Translations under genes and position numbers: made by a program
The notes under the pieces: generated by a model
The model's input: the letters and a program-made list of their open reading frames with translations, nothing else
The model's database searches: none
What the model was told of the DNA's origin: nothing
In this document: in pieces, positions 1-9,713 of the stretch
Layout of the letters: every line of letters begins with the position of its first letter
How positions within the stretch are numbered: the stretch's first letter is position 1
Assembly: GCF_014268755.2 (NCBI RefSeq)
Contig: NZ_CP077093.1
Span: forward strand, 3,770,001 to 3,834,000
DNA: 64,000 nt
Direction: 5' to 3'
Source: Pseudomonas vanderleydeniana
GTDB lineage: Bacteria > Pseudomonadota > Gammaproteobacteria > Pseudomonadales > Pseudomonadaceae

Positions 1-1
1 A

Positions 2-1546
2 CGGGCACTGCGCGACAACGAGGAGCGGTTGAGACTGATCATCGACGGCGTCAAGGACTATGGCATCTTCGCCCTCGACACCGAGGGTTTCGTCACTAGC
101 TGGAATGCTGGAGCCGAGCGGATCAAGGGCTACACGGAACAGGAAATCATCGGCCAGCATTTCTCGCTGTTCTACCTGCCGCAGGAATGCCCCGAGCATC
201 CGCAGCGGGCGCTGAGGGAGGCGACCCGCGACGGTCACTACATGGAAGAGGCCTGGCGTATTCGCAAGAACGGCAGCCGTTTCTGGGCCAGCGTGGTCAT
301 CACCGCCCAGTACGACAGCCGTGGGGCATTGCGCGGGTTCTCCAAGATTACCCGCGACATCACTGACCGGCGCACCGCGGAGATTGCGCTGCGCACCGCC
401 CGCGAGGAAGCCGAGCGCGCCAGCCGGGCCAAGAGCGAGTTTCTCTCACGCATGAGCCACGAGCTGCGTACCCCGCTCAACTCGATCCTGGGGTTTGCGC
501 AACTGCTGGAGATGGACGCGCAACCCGGACAGCAAGCCAACGTCGGGCACATCCTTCGGGGCGGCAAGCACCTGCTGGGGCTGATCAACGAGGTGCTGGA
601 CATCGCCCGCATCGAAGCCGGGCATCTGCAGTTGAACCTCGAACCGGTGCCGTTGGTGCCCGCCCTGCAGGAAGCCCTCGCGCTGGTCTCGCCGATGGCC
701 GCCAGCGCGGGCATTCGCCTACTGCCCCTGCCTTCGCTACCGGCAGACAGCGGTATCGTCGCCGACCGGCAGCGCCTGACCCAGGTCCTGCTCAATCTGC
801 TGTCCAACGCCATCAAGTACAACCTGCCCCGGGGCCAGGTCAGCATCGAGGTCACGGTCGACCGGCAGCGTGTCGCCGTGTCGGTCAGCGACACCGGCAA
901 AGGGATTGCCGCGGAACGCCTGGGGCAGCTGTTCAAGCCGTTCGAGCGCCTGGACATCGATCCGAACATCGAAGGCAGCGGCCTGGGCCTGGCGCTGAGC
1001 AGGAACCTGCTGGAAATGATGCAAGGCAGCCTGGTGGTGCACAGCCAACCCGGCCGGGGCTCGCGCTTCACGCTCGAGTTGCCCTTCGTGCGGCTTGAGG
1101 AAGGCACAGGGCCTGGCGTCGAACCGATCGATCCACTTCCCGAACTCCCTGCGCCCACCCTCCCCAGCTGGCGCGGCCAGGTGCTGTACATCGAGGATCA
1201 CCTGGCCAGCCTGGCACTGATCGAAACGCTGTTGCAGCGGCGCCCCGGCATCAGGCTGCTGTCGAGCATGCAGGGTCAACTGGGGCTCGACCTGGCTGCG
1301 CAGCATGCGCCGCAACTGGTCCTGCTCGACGTCACCCTGCCGGACATGGACGGGCTGGCCATCCTGCGGCTGCTGCGCCAGTCCCCCATCACCAGCGCCA
1401 CCCCGGTGCTGATGATGACCGCGGACGCCAGCGAGGCGACCCGCCAGGCCTTGTGCGAGGCCGGCGCCACGGCCGTGCTGGGCAAGCCGATCCACATCCC
1501 GTCGTTTCTCGCCTATCTCGACCAGTACCTTGCGGAGCCCGTGTGA
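2..1546 (+). CDS. Hybrid sensor histidine kinase (PAS-HisKA-HATPase-receiver), 5' end outside window
   Basis: The reading frame is open to the first base, so the true start lies upstream; an internal TTG at 29 is not a convincing start. Domains in order are a PAS domain (first ~110 residues), a HisKA dimerisation domain with the phospho-acceptor His in MSHELRTPLN (codon 458-460), an HATPase_c domain with the G boxes SDTGKGIAAE and GSGLGLALSRN, and a C-terminal receiver with the acceptor Asp in LLDVTLPDMDG (codon 1328-1330). No membrane segment is visible in the part seen. The stop codon overlaps the GTG start of the next response regulator, so the two are almost certainly translated together and act in one phosphorelay. 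The signal sensed is unknown. Confidence 0.93.
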   Translation, partial: RALRDNEERLRLIIDGVKDYGIFALDTEGFVTSWNAGAERIKGYTEQEIIGQHFSLFYLPQECPEHPQRALREATRDGHYMEEAWRIRKNGSRFWASVVITAQYDSRGALRGFSKITRDITDRRTAEIALRTAREEAERASRAKSEFLSRMSHELRTPLNSILGFAQLLEMDAQPGQQANVGHILRGGKHLLGLINEVLDIARIEAGHLQLNLEPVPLVPALQEALALVSPMAASAGIRLLPLPSLPADSGIVADRQRLTQVLLNLLSNAIKYNLPRGQVSIEVTVDRQRVAVSVSDTGKGIAAERLGQLFKPFERLDIDPNIEGSGLGLALSRNLLEMMQGSLVVHSQPGRGSRFTLELPFVRLEEGTGPGVEPIDPLPELPAPTLPSWRGQVLYIEDHLASLALIETLLQRRPGIRLLSSMQGQLGLDLAAQHAPQLVLLDVTLPDMDGLAILRLLRQSPITSATPVLMMTADASEATRQALCEAGATAVLGKPIHIPSFLAYLDQYLAEPV

Positions 1547-1998
1547 ACACTGACCTGCGTATCCTGATCATCGACGATCAACGTCCCAACCTCGACCTGA
1601 TGGAGCAACTGCTGGTGCGTGAAGGCCTGAGCAATGTGCTGAGCAGCACCCAGCCGTTGCGCACCCTGGACCTGTTCAACAGCTTCGAACCGGACCTGGT
1701 GATTCTCGACCTGCACATGCCGGAGTTCGATGGTTTCGCCATTCTCGAGCAACTGAGCCGGCGCATTCGAGCGGGAGAATACCTGCCGATTCTCGTGCTG
1801 ACCGCCGACGCGACCCGCGAAACCCGCCTGCGGGCATTGGCACTGGGCGCGAAGGACTTCATCAGCAAGCCCCTGGATGCCCTGGAGACCATGCTGCGGG
1901 TGTGGAACCTGCTGGAGACGCGGGCGCTGTACAAAACCTTGCGCACGCTGGTGCCTGACCATGAGATTGAGTTGTTGCGTCAAGCCGGAAAGCTCTAG
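1543..1998 (+). CDS. Single-domain response regulator with helical tail
   Basis: This is a 151-residue receiver protein. The acidic pocket is DD at residues 11-12, the phospho-acceptor is D56 (VILDLHMPEFDG), and the conserved Lys is K109 (FISKPLD). About 40 residues of helix follow the receiver (to EIELLRQAGKL), as in the linker that precedes HD-GYP or GGDEF domains in larger regulators, but the stop comes before any output domain. The GTG start at 1543 is preferred because it overlaps the stop of the upstream kinase (GTGA) and begins just before the first receiver strand. A longer in-frame start at 1453 would add residues that do not belong to the fold. It likely takes phosphate from the kinase and passes it on or binds a partner. 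Confidence 0.9.
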   Translation: MNTDLRILIIDDQRPNLDLMEQLLVREGLSNVLSSTQPLRTLDLFNSFEPDLVILDLHMPEFDGFAILEQLSRRIRAGEYLPILVLTADATRETRLRALALGAKDFISKPLDALETMLRVWNLLETRALYKTLRTLVPDHEIELLRQAGKL

Positions 1999-2046
1999 AT
2001 ACCGTTCCAGGCGCGCCTGGGCCAGTGCCGGATGCCTGGGCGACGC

Positions 2047-2070
2047 TATCGCCGGCAAGCCGGCTCCCAC
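2047..2070. repeat. REP-like element, single copy
   Basis: The segment reads GCCGGCAAGCCGGCTCCCAC, the core shape of Pseudomonas REP elements (GC-rich imperfect palindrome around GCAAGCC, then CTCC.AC). It lies in the 210-base space between the response regulator and the convergent chemoreceptor. No paired inverted copy is obvious. Confidence 0.6.
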
Positions 2071-2208
2071 CGGGTCGAGACGTCTGACATATTTGCTGTA
2101 GGAGCAGACGGTCCGACACCCTGGCTCGCCCATGAGTGTCGAGCCACCTGCCAGAAGCCGCGTCGTTCAAACCGTGTACGAAAACGCGACCTCCGGCAGG
2201 ACCAGCCC

Positions 2209-3564
2209 TTACCCGACCCAGCCGACCGCTGTCTTGGGAATGATGTCGGATTCCTGCATCTTGGACGCGAACATGCTCACCGCCTCCACCGCATCGCTGG
2301 TGCCGCAGCGGATTTGTGAAATGACCGAGCCGGCCTGGTCGGCCAGGGTGACGCCGCGCTGCGCGCCTTCCTGGGTGACATGCATGCTGGCTACCGCATC
2401 GCGGGTTTCCGAGAGGATCTTGCCGATCACATCGGCAATCTCCGTGGTCGAACGGCTGGTTCGCCCGGCCAACTGCCGCACTTCATCGGCCACCACGGCA
2501 AATCCGCGGCCCTGGTCGCCTGCCCGCGCCGCCTCGATGGCGGCGTTGAGGGCCAGCAGGTTGGTCTGTTCGGCGATGCCACGAATGGTATTGACGATCG
2601 CCGTGATTTCCTCGGAGCGACCGCCCAACTGTCCGACCAGGCGCGACGAATTGCCGATGTTGTCGGCTATCAGGCGCATCTCCTGGGCCGTCTGCTGGAT
2701 CACCTGCTCGCCCTGCTCCGCCACGCGCTCCGTCTCGGCGGAGATGTGGTAGGCCCGCGCCGTCCCCAGGGAGTCGGCTTCGAACTTCTCGACGCGCTCG
2801 GTGATGTCGCTGGCGAACTTGACGATCTTGCTCAGTTTGCCGGCGGCATCGAAGACCGGGTTATAGGTCGCCTCCAGCCAGACGGTACGACCGTGCTTGG
2901 CGATGCGCTTGAACTGGCCGCTGAAGAACTCGCCCGCGTTGAGCCGGCGCCAGAAATCGCTGTACTCGCTGCTGTTGACCAGGCTGGACTCGCAGAACAA
3001 CCGGTGGTGCTTGCCCTTCAGGTCCGCCAGGGAGTAACCCATGGTGTTGAGGAAATTGTCGTTGGCCCAAAGGATATTACCGGCGAGATCGAACTCGATC
3101 ACCGCCATGGCCCGATCGAGTGCCGCCAGCTTGCCGCCGGTATCCGCTTCCCTGACCACCTGGCTGGTGACGTCGAGGGCATATTTGACGACCTTGCAAA
3201 CCTGGCCACGCTCGTCCAGCACCGGATTGTAACTGGCCTCCAGCCAGACGTTCTGCCCCTGGGCGTTGACGCGCTTGAAGGTCCCGGAGACGAAGTTGCC
3301 GGCGCGCAACTGGCTCCAGAACTCGCTGTACTCGCGACTGCGGACCAGTTCGGGGTCGCAGAAGTCCTTGTGGGCCTTGCCCGGCAGCTGATCCGCGCGG
3401 TAGCCCATGGTTTTCGAAAAATTCTCGTTGGCCCGGATGACCTTGCCATCCAGGCTGAATTCCACCACTGCCATGGATCGATCAAGCGCGGCAATCAGTC
3501 CCTTGCAGCTTTCCACCTCGGCCGTCCTGGCCGCCAGTTCATCTTTGAGTTTTTTGTTGAACAT
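2209..3564 (-). CDS. Cytoplasmic methyl-accepting chemotaxis protein with two PAS domains
   Basis: The 451-residue protein has two tandem PAS domains (about residues 20-135 and 145-250), each with an ALDR.MAV.EF start and a WLEA.YNPV segment. A short chemoreceptor signalling domain follows, with the hairpin tip [15 protein letters not shown]. There is no signal peptide or membrane segment, so it is a soluble receptor, similar in layout to BdlA and Aer-2 types. The PAS domains may hold haem or flavin, but I cannot assign a ligand. ATG at 3564 is chosen over the longer start at 3579 because GAGGTG stands 5-10 bases upstream of it. The C-terminus ends soon after the signalling hairpin and lacks a NWETF-type CheR-docking pentapeptide. 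Confidence 0.92.
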   Translation of the reverse strand: MFNKKLKDELAARTAEVESCKGLIAALDRSMAVVEFSLDGKVIRANENFSKTMGYRADQLPGKAHKDFCDPELVRSREYSEFWSQLRAGNFVSGTFKRVNAQGQNVWLEASYNPVLDERGQVCKVVKYALDVTSQVVREADTGGKLAALDRAMAVIEFDLAGNILWANDNFLNTMGYSLADLKGKHHRLFCESSLVNSSEYSDFWRRLNAGEFFSGQFKRIAKHGRTVWLEATYNPVFDAAGKLSKIVKFASDITERVEKFEADSLGTARAYHISAETERVAEQGEQVIQQTAQEMRLIADNIGNSSRLVGQLGGRSEEITAIVNTIRGIAEQTNLLALNAAIEAARAGDQGRGFAVVADEVRQLAGRTSRSTTEIADVIGKILSETRDAVASMHVTQEGAQRGVTLADQAGSVISQIRCGTSDAVEAVSMFASKMQESDIIPKTAVGWVG

Positions 3565-3600
3565 GACACACCTCGGCAAAGGGACGGGGGCCTTTAATGG

Positions 3601-3627
3601 TTATCGGCCTGTCGGAGTATGGCTGAA
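3601..3627 (-). promoter_or_regulatory. Candidate sigma-28 (FliA) promoter of the PAS chemoreceptor
   Basis: On the minus strand an exact GCCGATAA (3608-3601) is preceded, 11 bases upstream, by TTCAGCCA (3627-3620), a partial match to the FliA -35 box. The -10 match is perfect and the distance to the start at 3564 is normal. Chemoreceptor genes are classical FliA targets. The weak -35 keeps this tentative. Confidence 0.45.
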
Positions 3628-3707
3628 GGCCTGCCGAGAAATAGAGTGTATGCCTGATAAGAGATAGGGAAATGGATGAGGAGGCCCGGAGTGAGACCCG
3701 TTGCCCA

Positions 3708-3757
3708 TTCGCGGGCAAGCCGGGCGGCCGGATCGCCTGCTCCTGCAGGAGCAGGCG
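3708..3757. repeat. REP-like element with adjoining 24-bp perfect palindrome
   Basis: ATTCGCGGGCAAGCCGGGC (REP core) is followed by a 24-base perfect palindrome at 3734-3757 (arm CGCCTGCTCCTG). It lies 10 bases past the stop of the TonB receptor gene, so it may also end that transcript, although no T-run follows. Confidence 0.65.
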
Positions 3758-3766
3758 TTACAGCCC

Positions 3767-5896
3767 TTACAGCGTGTACGAAACCCCGACCTGGACAGTG
3801 CGAGGCGCACCCGGGTAGGCGTAGACGTTGCCAAACGCGCCTTCCTCATAATCGCGGTCGAACAGGTTCTTCACGTCCAGGTTGAGCCGAACCTTCTCGT
3901 TGACCTTATAGAAGCCGAGCAGGTCGACCACCGTGTAGCTGCCCATGGAGAAGCCTGTCGCGGCAGTCTGGCCGGCACGGTCGGCCACATACTTGCCACC
4001 GACGCCCAGCCCCAGTCCCTTGAGTGCGCCATCCTGGAACTCATAGACGTTGAGCAGGCTGAAGCTGTTACGTGGGATGTTCATCAGGCGGGTGCCCTTG
4101 GGAATCGTGTTGTCCTTGGTCACCTCGGCATCGACGTAGGCATAGCCGCCGATCACACGCCATTGCGGCGTCAGGTTGCCAGTCACGTTCAGGTCGAAGC
4201 CACGACTACGTACTTCGCCGGCGGCAACCTTGAAGTTGATCGGGTCAACCGGGTCGGCGGTCAGAACGTTGCGCTTGTCGATCTGGTAGATCGCCGCATC
4301 GACGCTCAACTGACGATCCAGTGCTTCCCACTTGATCCCCATCTCATAGGACTTGCCCTTTTCCGGCTCGAAACCACCGCCCTGGCGACTGGCACCGCTG
4401 TTCGGCTTGAACGAACGCGCAGTGTCGGCATAGACCGCCAGCGTGTCAGTGAGGTCATAGATCACTCCGAGACGCGGAGTAACGCCGTTTTCGCTCTTCG
4501 TCCAGCTTTTCACGCCGGCAACATACGACTCGTAGTCATCCTCGAAACGCTCGAAGCGGGCGCCGGCAAGCACCTTCAGGCGCGAGGTCAAGGCCACCTG
4601 ATCCTGCACGAAGGTCGCGTAGGTCTTGAGGTTTTCCTTGTCATGGGTCGGCGTGCGGGTCAGAGCCGGGCGCGCCTGGCCATAGACCGGATTGAAGATG
4701 TCGACCGCGTAGGAACCCACTGCCCCGCTGGAGCGCTGAATGATCGACTTGTAGTCGTAATCCTCGTATTCGACGCCGGTCAGCAGCGTGTGCTCCAGGC
4801 CCCAGGTAGAGAAATGCCCGGTCAGGTTCAACTGGGCGTCCTTGTCCGTCCACTCCAGCTTGCGATAGTTGAAGTTACGGCCGAGTGTGCGACCGTCTGC
4901 GCCGACGCCATTGGCCTCGATTGCGTTGCCCTTCAGCGTGCCGTCAAGCCACTGAAAACCACCGCCCAACGTCCAGTTCTCATTGAGCAGATGCTCGAAA
5001 CGCACCTGTGCCATGTTGTTGTCGTTGTGCAGCTTGCCGACATCCTTCTCGCCGAAGAAGGTGTCGCGTGAAGCCGTGCCGACCTGGTTGGCATAACGCG
5101 TCACACCACGATCCAGCGGATGGTTGTTGCGCATGAAATCACCTTCGAAGGTGATCCTGGTGTCATCCGTGGCCTGCCAGGAGATGACCGGTGTCACGCC
5201 GTAGCGTTCAGTCTCGACGTGGTCACGGAAGGTATCACCGCCCTCGCCGATCACGTTCAGCCGATAGGCCAGGCGCCCTTCGTCATCCAGCGGGCCGGAA
5301 GCGTCCAGTGTTCCGCGCTTCATGCCCTGGTCATCGAGTTGACTACCCAGGGTGACAGTCCGCTCGGCCGTAGGCTGCTTGGAGACCACGTTGAAGGTAC
5401 CGCCAGGGTCGCCACGGCCATAGAGCGTGGTGGCCGGGCCACGCAGCACTTCCAGGCGCTCGATGGTGTTGGCATCGGGCATGTTCGGGTAGCCGCGGTT
5501 GATCGGGAAACCGTTGCGATAGAACTCTCCCGTGGTGAAGCCGCGCACGGTGAAGGTGGTCAGGCCCTGACCGCCGAAATTGTTGGCCCGGCCCACACCG
5601 CCGGCATAGTCGAGGGCGTCCTGCAGGCGGGTGGCGCCGATATCCTCCACGGCATCCTTGGGCACCACGCTGATCGACTGTGGCGTCTCATGAATCGCAG
5701 TATCGGTGCGCGTCGCACTGGCGGAACGGGTGGCGCGATAGCCCTTGACCGGTCCCTGCGCCGTTTCGTAGTCCGCGGTACCGACGATGTCGGTGGCCTG
5801 CAGCTCCAGGGTGGTCTTTTCCGCAGCGGTTTGCTCTGCCCATACGGACGGAACAAACGCCTGTAGCACGCAAATCGAAATCAGGGTGCGACGCAT
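3767..5896 (-). CDS. TonB-dependent siderophore receptor (outer membrane)
   Basis: This 709-residue outer membrane receptor starts with a signal peptide (RRTLISICVLQAFVPSVWA, cleaved before EQTA). A plug domain follows (about residues 60-165; SISVVP, VRGF, RIEVLRGPATTLYGRGDPGG), then a 22-strand barrel ending in an aromatic-type C-terminus (VGVSYTL). It lacks the extra N-terminal signalling domain of FpvA or FecA types, so it is a plain transporter. The family (FhuA/FoxA/FiuA type) imports ferric siderophores; the particular siderophore cannot be read from sequence. ATG at 5896 is preferred over TTG at 5902 because AGGA lies 10 bases before it. A Fur box about 90 bases upstream supports iron control. 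Confidence 0.93.
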   Translation of the reverse strand: MRRTLISICVLQAFVPSVWAEQTAAEKTTLELQATDIVGTADYETAQGPVKGYRATRSASATRTDTAIHETPQSISVVPKDAVEDIGATRLQDALDYAGGVGRANNFGGQGLTTFTVRGFTTGEFYRNGFPINRGYPNMPDANTIERLEVLRGPATTLYGRGDPGGTFNVVSKQPTAERTVTLGSQLDDQGMKRGTLDASGPLDDEGRLAYRLNVIGEGGDTFRDHVETERYGVTPVISWQATDDTRITFEGDFMRNNHPLDRGVTRYANQVGTASRDTFFGEKDVGKLHNDNNMAQVRFEHLLNENWTLGGGFQWLDGTLKGNAIEANGVGADGRTLGRNFNYRKLEWTDKDAQLNLTGHFSTWGLEHTLLTGVEYEDYDYKSIIQRSSGAVGSYAVDIFNPVYGQARPALTRTPTHDKENLKTYATFVQDQVALTSRLKVLAGARFERFEDDYESYVAGVKSWTKSENGVTPRLGVIYDLTDTLAVYADTARSFKPNSGASRQGGGFEPEKGKSYEMGIKWEALDRQLSVDAAIYQIDKRNVLTADPVDPINFKVAAGEVRSRGFDLNVTGNLTPQWRVIGGYAYVDAEVTKDNTIPKGTRLMNIPRNSFSLLNVYEFQDGALKGLGLGVGGKYVADRAGQTAATGFSMGSYTVVDLLGFYKVNEKVRLNLDVKNLFDRDYEEGAFGNVYAYPGAPRTVQVGVSYTL

Positions 5897-5983
5897 TAAC
5901 AATGAATCCTAGTAAAAGAGCCAAATGAGAGGGTATAGACGCCAAAAAAAGCCGGCGCATGGTATGCCATATCATTGTTTTTT

Positions 5984-6002
5984 GATACTGATTCTCATTA
6001 AT
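5984..6002 (-). promoter_or_regulatory. Fur box upstream of the TonB receptor
   Basis: GATACTGATTCTCATTAAT matches 14 of 19 positions of the Fur consensus GATAATGATAATCATTATC, including GAT, TGAT and CATT blocks. It sits 88-106 bases before the receptor start in an AT-rich stretch that stands out from the surroundings. It predicts repression in iron-replete cells. Confidence 0.75.
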
Positions 6003-6062
6003 TATTTTAAAGGCGGCGAGGCAGCCCAACGGCCACCTCATGCCGAGGGGAAATCGCCGGGA

Positions 6063-8024
6063 TCAGGCGACCTTGAAGCGGCTGACCAGTTGCTGTTGCT
6101 GTTCGGCCAGGCGGGCGAGTTCGCGGCTGGTGACAGCGGTCTGTTCGGCTCCGGCGCTGACCTGCACCACCAGATCGTTGATCTCGTTCACGTTGCGACT
6201 GATGTCTTCGGAAACGGCACTCTGCTCTTCCGCGGCGGAGGCGATCTGGATGTTGCGGTCATTGATGCTGGCGACCCCTTCGGAAATCTGGCCCAGCAGC
6301 TCACCCGCCCGCTCGATCCGGCTAGCCCCCGCCCTCGCCGTTTCCAGGGTCTCCTGCATGGAGCTGCTGGCGCGATCCGAGCCGTTCTGCAGATTGACGA
6401 TCATCTGCTGGATGTTGCCGGTCGACTCCTGGGTTTTCTGCGCCAGGGTCCGTACCTCCGAGGCCACCACGGCGAAGCCACGGCCATGATCACCCGCCCT
6501 CGCCGCCTCGATGGCCGCGTTCAAGGCCAGCAGGTTGGTCTGCTCGGCAATGTCCCGGATGACATCGATCACCGAGGAAATCGCATCGCTTTCGTACTTG
6601 AGGTCGCCAATGATCGAAGCGGTTTCGCCAGCCTGCATCGACACCTGGCGAATCAGTTCGATAGTACCCTCGATCTCGCCACGGCCCTGGGAGGTGCTGA
6701 CGTTGACCTGTTGCGAGAGTTGCGCGGCATCACTGGTACTGCGCGCCACGTCACGCACGGTGGCGCTCATTTCGTTGATGGCCGTGGCGACCAGCTCGGT
6801 GCCCTGACGTTGCTGTTCGACACTCTGGCTGGTCTGCACCGTGACTTGCGAGGACTCTTCGGCGGCGGTGGCCACCTGCGCCGTGGCACTGCCGATTTCC
6901 TGGACGATATCGCGGATCTCCTGCGCCATGCCATTGAGGTTGCGCGAGATCTGGCCGAACTCATCCCGGCCGTCATAGGTGGTCCTGGCCGTCAGGTCAC
7001 GTTGAGCCAGGCCAGCCAGTACGCGGTTCACCTCGGCCACCGCCTCGTCGATATTGCGGATGATCAGGCAGGACAGCAGCGAAACAGCCAGCAGGGCCGC
7101 GATGGCGCCACCGATCGTCAACCACAGTGCCCGGCGAGCCTCATCCCGGCGCTGCGCGGCCAATGCACTGACACTCTGCCCCAGGGCTTCTTCGACCCGG
7201 CTCATCAGGTCGATACGCTGCGTGGCGGTTTCGAACCAGACCTGCGGCTTGATGCCCAGCGGTTGCCCCATCGGGACTTCAAAACCCAGGCGTTGCAGCC
7301 TGGCGACCTCAAGCGCCGCCGGGGCCTGCATTTCCCGATCGAACTGCTGCAGCGAGACCTCGGGGGCCTTGCGGCGGAAAGCATCGGAATAGGCGGCGAA
7401 CTCACCCAGGTTGCGGCTGAAGCCGGACAGCAGGGTTTCGTCGAAATGGTCCTGGTTGAATACCAGGCCCAATATCACCCGTTCCCGCCCTGCCCGCTCT
7501 TTCATCTCGATGAACTGATTGAGCGCCCCCAGTGCGTAGACAATCGTTGCATTATTGACACGGGCCTCCAGCGACTGGGTGTAACCAATCAACTCTTTGA
7601 TGGTTCCAGTATAACGCTGGCCGGAATCGGTCGCGGTTATTGCCAGCTTGTCAACTTGCCCACGAACTTGAGGCAGCCCATCCAGTGTATTGAGGACTGC
7701 ATCGAGGTTTTCACCGGTGGTGACCGACAGTCTGCGCACAGCCTCGATCGAATCGTCGGAATCCTTGCGCATCTGCATCAGACGATCGCCCATCGCGGCA
7801 CCACGACTGCCGATGAACACCCCGCTGGCACCGCGCTCCCGCTGCAGGGTGGTGATCAATCGACTGAGTTTCTGTGCCGTGGCGCTGGCACTCACTGTCG
7901 TATTCATGTCGCTGAGGGTCTTGTAGTTATCCACGACGAAGACCCCGGCCAGAATCAGGAAACCCAACAAGGGCAACATCAGGATCAGCATTAATTTCAT
8001 GCGCAGGGGCAGGTTTCTGAACAT
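6063..8024 (-). CDS. Methyl-accepting chemotaxis protein with NIT sensor domain
   Basis: The protein has 653 residues. One membrane helix lies at about 9-30. A periplasmic nitrate/nitrite-sensing (NIT) domain follows, with the family signature [16 protein letters not shown] near residues 57-72. A second helix is at about 308-332 ([19 protein letters not shown]), then HAMP, then a full signalling domain with [15 protein letters not shown]. The NIT family is named for nitrate/nitrite sensing, but other ligands are possible. The gene stands alone between two oppositely oriented units and is probably a single-gene transcript. The C-terminus ([12 protein letters not shown]) is typical of Pseudomonas receptors without a CheR-docking pentapeptide. 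Confidence 0.93.
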   Translation of the reverse strand: MFRNLPLRMKLMLILMLPLLGFLILAGVFVVDNYKTLSDMNTTVSASATAQKLSRLITTLQRERGASGVFIGSRGAAMGDRLMQMRKDSDDSIEAVRRLSVTTGENLDAVLNTLDGLPQVRGQVDKLAITATDSGQRYTGTIKELIGYTQSLEARVNNATIVYALGALNQFIEMKERAGRERVILGLVFNQDHFDETLLSGFSRNLGEFAAYSDAFRRKAPEVSLQQFDREMQAPAALEVARLQRLGFEVPMGQPLGIKPQVWFETATQRIDLMSRVEEALGQSVSALAAQRRDEARRALWLTIGGAIAALLAVSLLSCLIIRNIDEAVAEVNRVLAGLAQRDLTARTTYDGRDEFGQISRNLNGMAQEIRDIVQEIGSATAQVATAAEESSQVTVQTSQSVEQQRQGTELVATAINEMSATVRDVARSTSDAAQLSQQVNVSTSQGRGEIEGTIELIRQVSMQAGETASIIGDLKYESDAISSVIDVIRDIAEQTNLLALNAAIEAARAGDHGRGFAVVASEVRTLAQKTQESTGNIQQMIVNLQNGSDRASSSMQETLETARAGASRIERAGELLGQISEGVASINDRNIQIASAAEEQSAVSEDISRNVNEINDLVVQVSAGAEQTAVTSRELARLAEQQQQLVSRFKVA

Positions 8025-8444
8025 GTGACTTCAAGCCTCTAGTTGAACCGGTAAAGTTTGAGCGCTATGAAGTTTCTTGTTCTTGTCCCCCTGTGCGCGG
8101 CGCGCATCTTACGGGATATATCGAAGTGCCATCACCCTTATTGAAATAAATAGTTAGTTACTCTTCAATCGCTATCACGATCCATATATGAACTGATTGA
8201 CCCAGATCAACAAAAGGCGAAAAACCGACCCCGGCACCCGCGGAAGAACCCCGCCTTTTACATATCCGACAACAGTGATTTGCACCAAAAGAGATTGATA
8301 GGCTGCTAACGAAAGGTGCATGCTAGAGGGCTGGCTCGGCCCTCATATCATTCCGAATGATAGTTACCTTCGCTTCATTCGATTCGTGTGCGATCAGCGC
8401 CCACCGCATGATCCGCCCATCTCAATAGATTGGCGGACATCCCC
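8025..8444. other. Divergent intergenic region between the NIT chemoreceptor and mexE
   Basis: The 420-base gap contains no convincing gene; the short frames in it lack family features and ribosome-binding sites. It is locally AT-rich around 8110-8215 and should carry both promoters. The only strong structure is the palindrome and LysR-type site at 8346-8370, listed separately. Confidence 0.8.
8346..8370 (+). promoter_or_regulatory. 17-bp perfect palindrome overlapping a MexT-like nod box, upstream of mexE
   Basis: TATCATTC-C-GAATGATA (8346-8362) is a perfect 8+8 inverted repeat. Read from 8347, the stretch also fits the reported MexT box ATCA-N5-GTCGAT-N4-ACYAT as ATCA-N5-AATGAT-N4-ACCTT (11 of 15 fixed positions). 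It lies 75-100 bases before the mexE start, where a LysR-type activator site is expected. No mexT gene is in the window. Confidence 0.65.
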
Positions 8445-9701
8445 ATGGAACAGTCACTTAAACTTTTGCGCTTCCCTCTCGCGGCCCTGGCGGTCGTGGT
8501 GATGAGCGCCTGCGGTAAGGCACCAGTGGCGGCAGGCGGTGCGATGCCGGCAGCCAAGGTCAGCGTGGCCAAGGTCATCGAGCAACCCGTCAACGAATGG
8601 GACGAATTCACCGGCCGTCTCGAAGCCCCGGAAACCGTGGAAATCCGTCCGCGCGTCTCCGGCCAGATCGACCAGGTGGCCTTCACCGAAGGTGCGCTGG
8701 TCAAGAAAGGTGACCTGCTGTTCCAGATCGACCCACGCCCCTACCAGGCGGAAGTCCATCGCCTCGAAGCCCAGCTGCAACAAGCCCGCGCCACGGCCAA
8801 CCGTACCGCCAACGAAGCCGAACGCGGCAAGCGCCTGCTGACCAGCAATGCGATTTCCACCGAGCTGGCCGATACCCGTACCAGCACCGCCCAGGAAGCC
8901 AAGGCCGCGGTCGACGCGACCCAGGCACAACTGGACCTCGCGCGCCTGAACCTGAGCTTCACCCGCGTCACTGCACCGATCACCGGCCGCGTCAGCCGTG
9001 CCGAAATCACCGCCGGCAACATCGTGACCGCCGATGTCACGCCGTTGACCAGCGTGGTCTCCACCGACAAGGTCTACGCCTACTTCGACGCTGACGAGCG
9101 GGTCTACCTCAAATACACCCAGCTGGCTCGCCAGGGCAAGCGCGGCCAGACCACTCCGGTCTACCTGGGCCTGTCCAACGAAACCGGCAACCCGCACCTG
9201 GGCCAGATGAACTTCGTCGACAACCAGGTCAACCCACGCACCGGCACCATTCGCGGGCGCGCCGTGTTCGACAACAGCGACGGCAGCTTCACCCCAGGTC
9301 TTTATGCTCGTCTGAAGCTGGTCGGCAGCGGCACCTACGACGCCGTGCTGATCAACGACGAAGCGGTCGGCACTGACCTTGGCAAGAAGTTCGTGCTGGT
9401 GATGGACGCCGAGAAGAAAACCGCCTATCGCACCGTCGAGCTGGGTCCGAAGATCGAAGGCCTGCGCATCGTACGCAGCGGCCTGAACAAGGATGACACC
9501 GTCATCGTCAAGGGCCTGCAGCGCGTGCGTCCTGGTTCACCGGTCGATCCTGAAGTGATCCCGATGGCAAGCAAGGAAACCCTCGCCGCCCTGGCGCAAC
9601 AACGACAAGCCCTGGAAGCCAGCAACCTGTCCCAGGTCGCCCCGGCCAAGGCCGCGCCGACCCAGGCAAACAAGCTGGCCGCAGCGACTCCACGCGGTTA
9701 A
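8445..9701 (+). CDS. mexE: RND efflux periplasmic adaptor MexE
   Basis: This 418-residue membrane fusion lipoprotein has a lipobox (VVMSAC, lipidated Cys23), the biotinyl-lipoyl hairpin (EIRPRVSGQIDQVAFTEGAL), a long alpha-helical hairpin (residues ~95-165), and beta-barrel and membrane-proximal domains. It closely follows P. aeruginosa MexE throughout (for example NEWDEFTGRLEAPE). It bridges the inner-membrane pump MexF and the outer-membrane channel OprN. ATG at 8445 is chosen because MEQS matches MexE and the signal peptide begins there; the alternative 15 bases upstream adds nothing. The gene is first of a three-gene operon, 12 bases before mexF. In P. aeruginosa this pump exports chloramphenicol, fluoroquinolones, trimethoprim and quorum-sensing precursors. 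Confidence 0.97.
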   Translation: MEQSLKLLRFPLAALAVVVMSACGKAPVAAGGAMPAAKVSVAKVIEQPVNEWDEFTGRLEAPETVEIRPRVSGQIDQVAFTEGALVKKGDLLFQIDPRPYQAEVHRLEAQLQQARATANRTANEAERGKRLLTSNAISTELADTRTSTAQEAKAAVDATQAQLDLARLNLSFTRVTAPITGRVSRAEITAGNIVTADVTPLTSVVSTDKVYAYFDADERVYLKYTQLARQGKRGQTTPVYLGLSNETGNPHLGQMNFVDNQVNPRTGTIRGRAVFDNSDGSFTPGLYARLKLVGSGTYDAVLINDEAVGTDLGKKFVLVMDAEKKTAYRTVELGPKIEGLRIVRSGLNKDDTVIVKGLQRVRPGSPVDPEVIPMASKETLAALAQQRQALEASNLSQVAPAKAAPTQANKLAAATPRG

Positions 9702-9713
9702 GGGATACACACG

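Noticed and set aside
5925..7994. A 689-codon open frame opposite the NIT chemoreceptor
   Set aside because: It has antisense composition only; the chemoreceptor on the other strand shows intact NIT, HAMP and signalling motifs.
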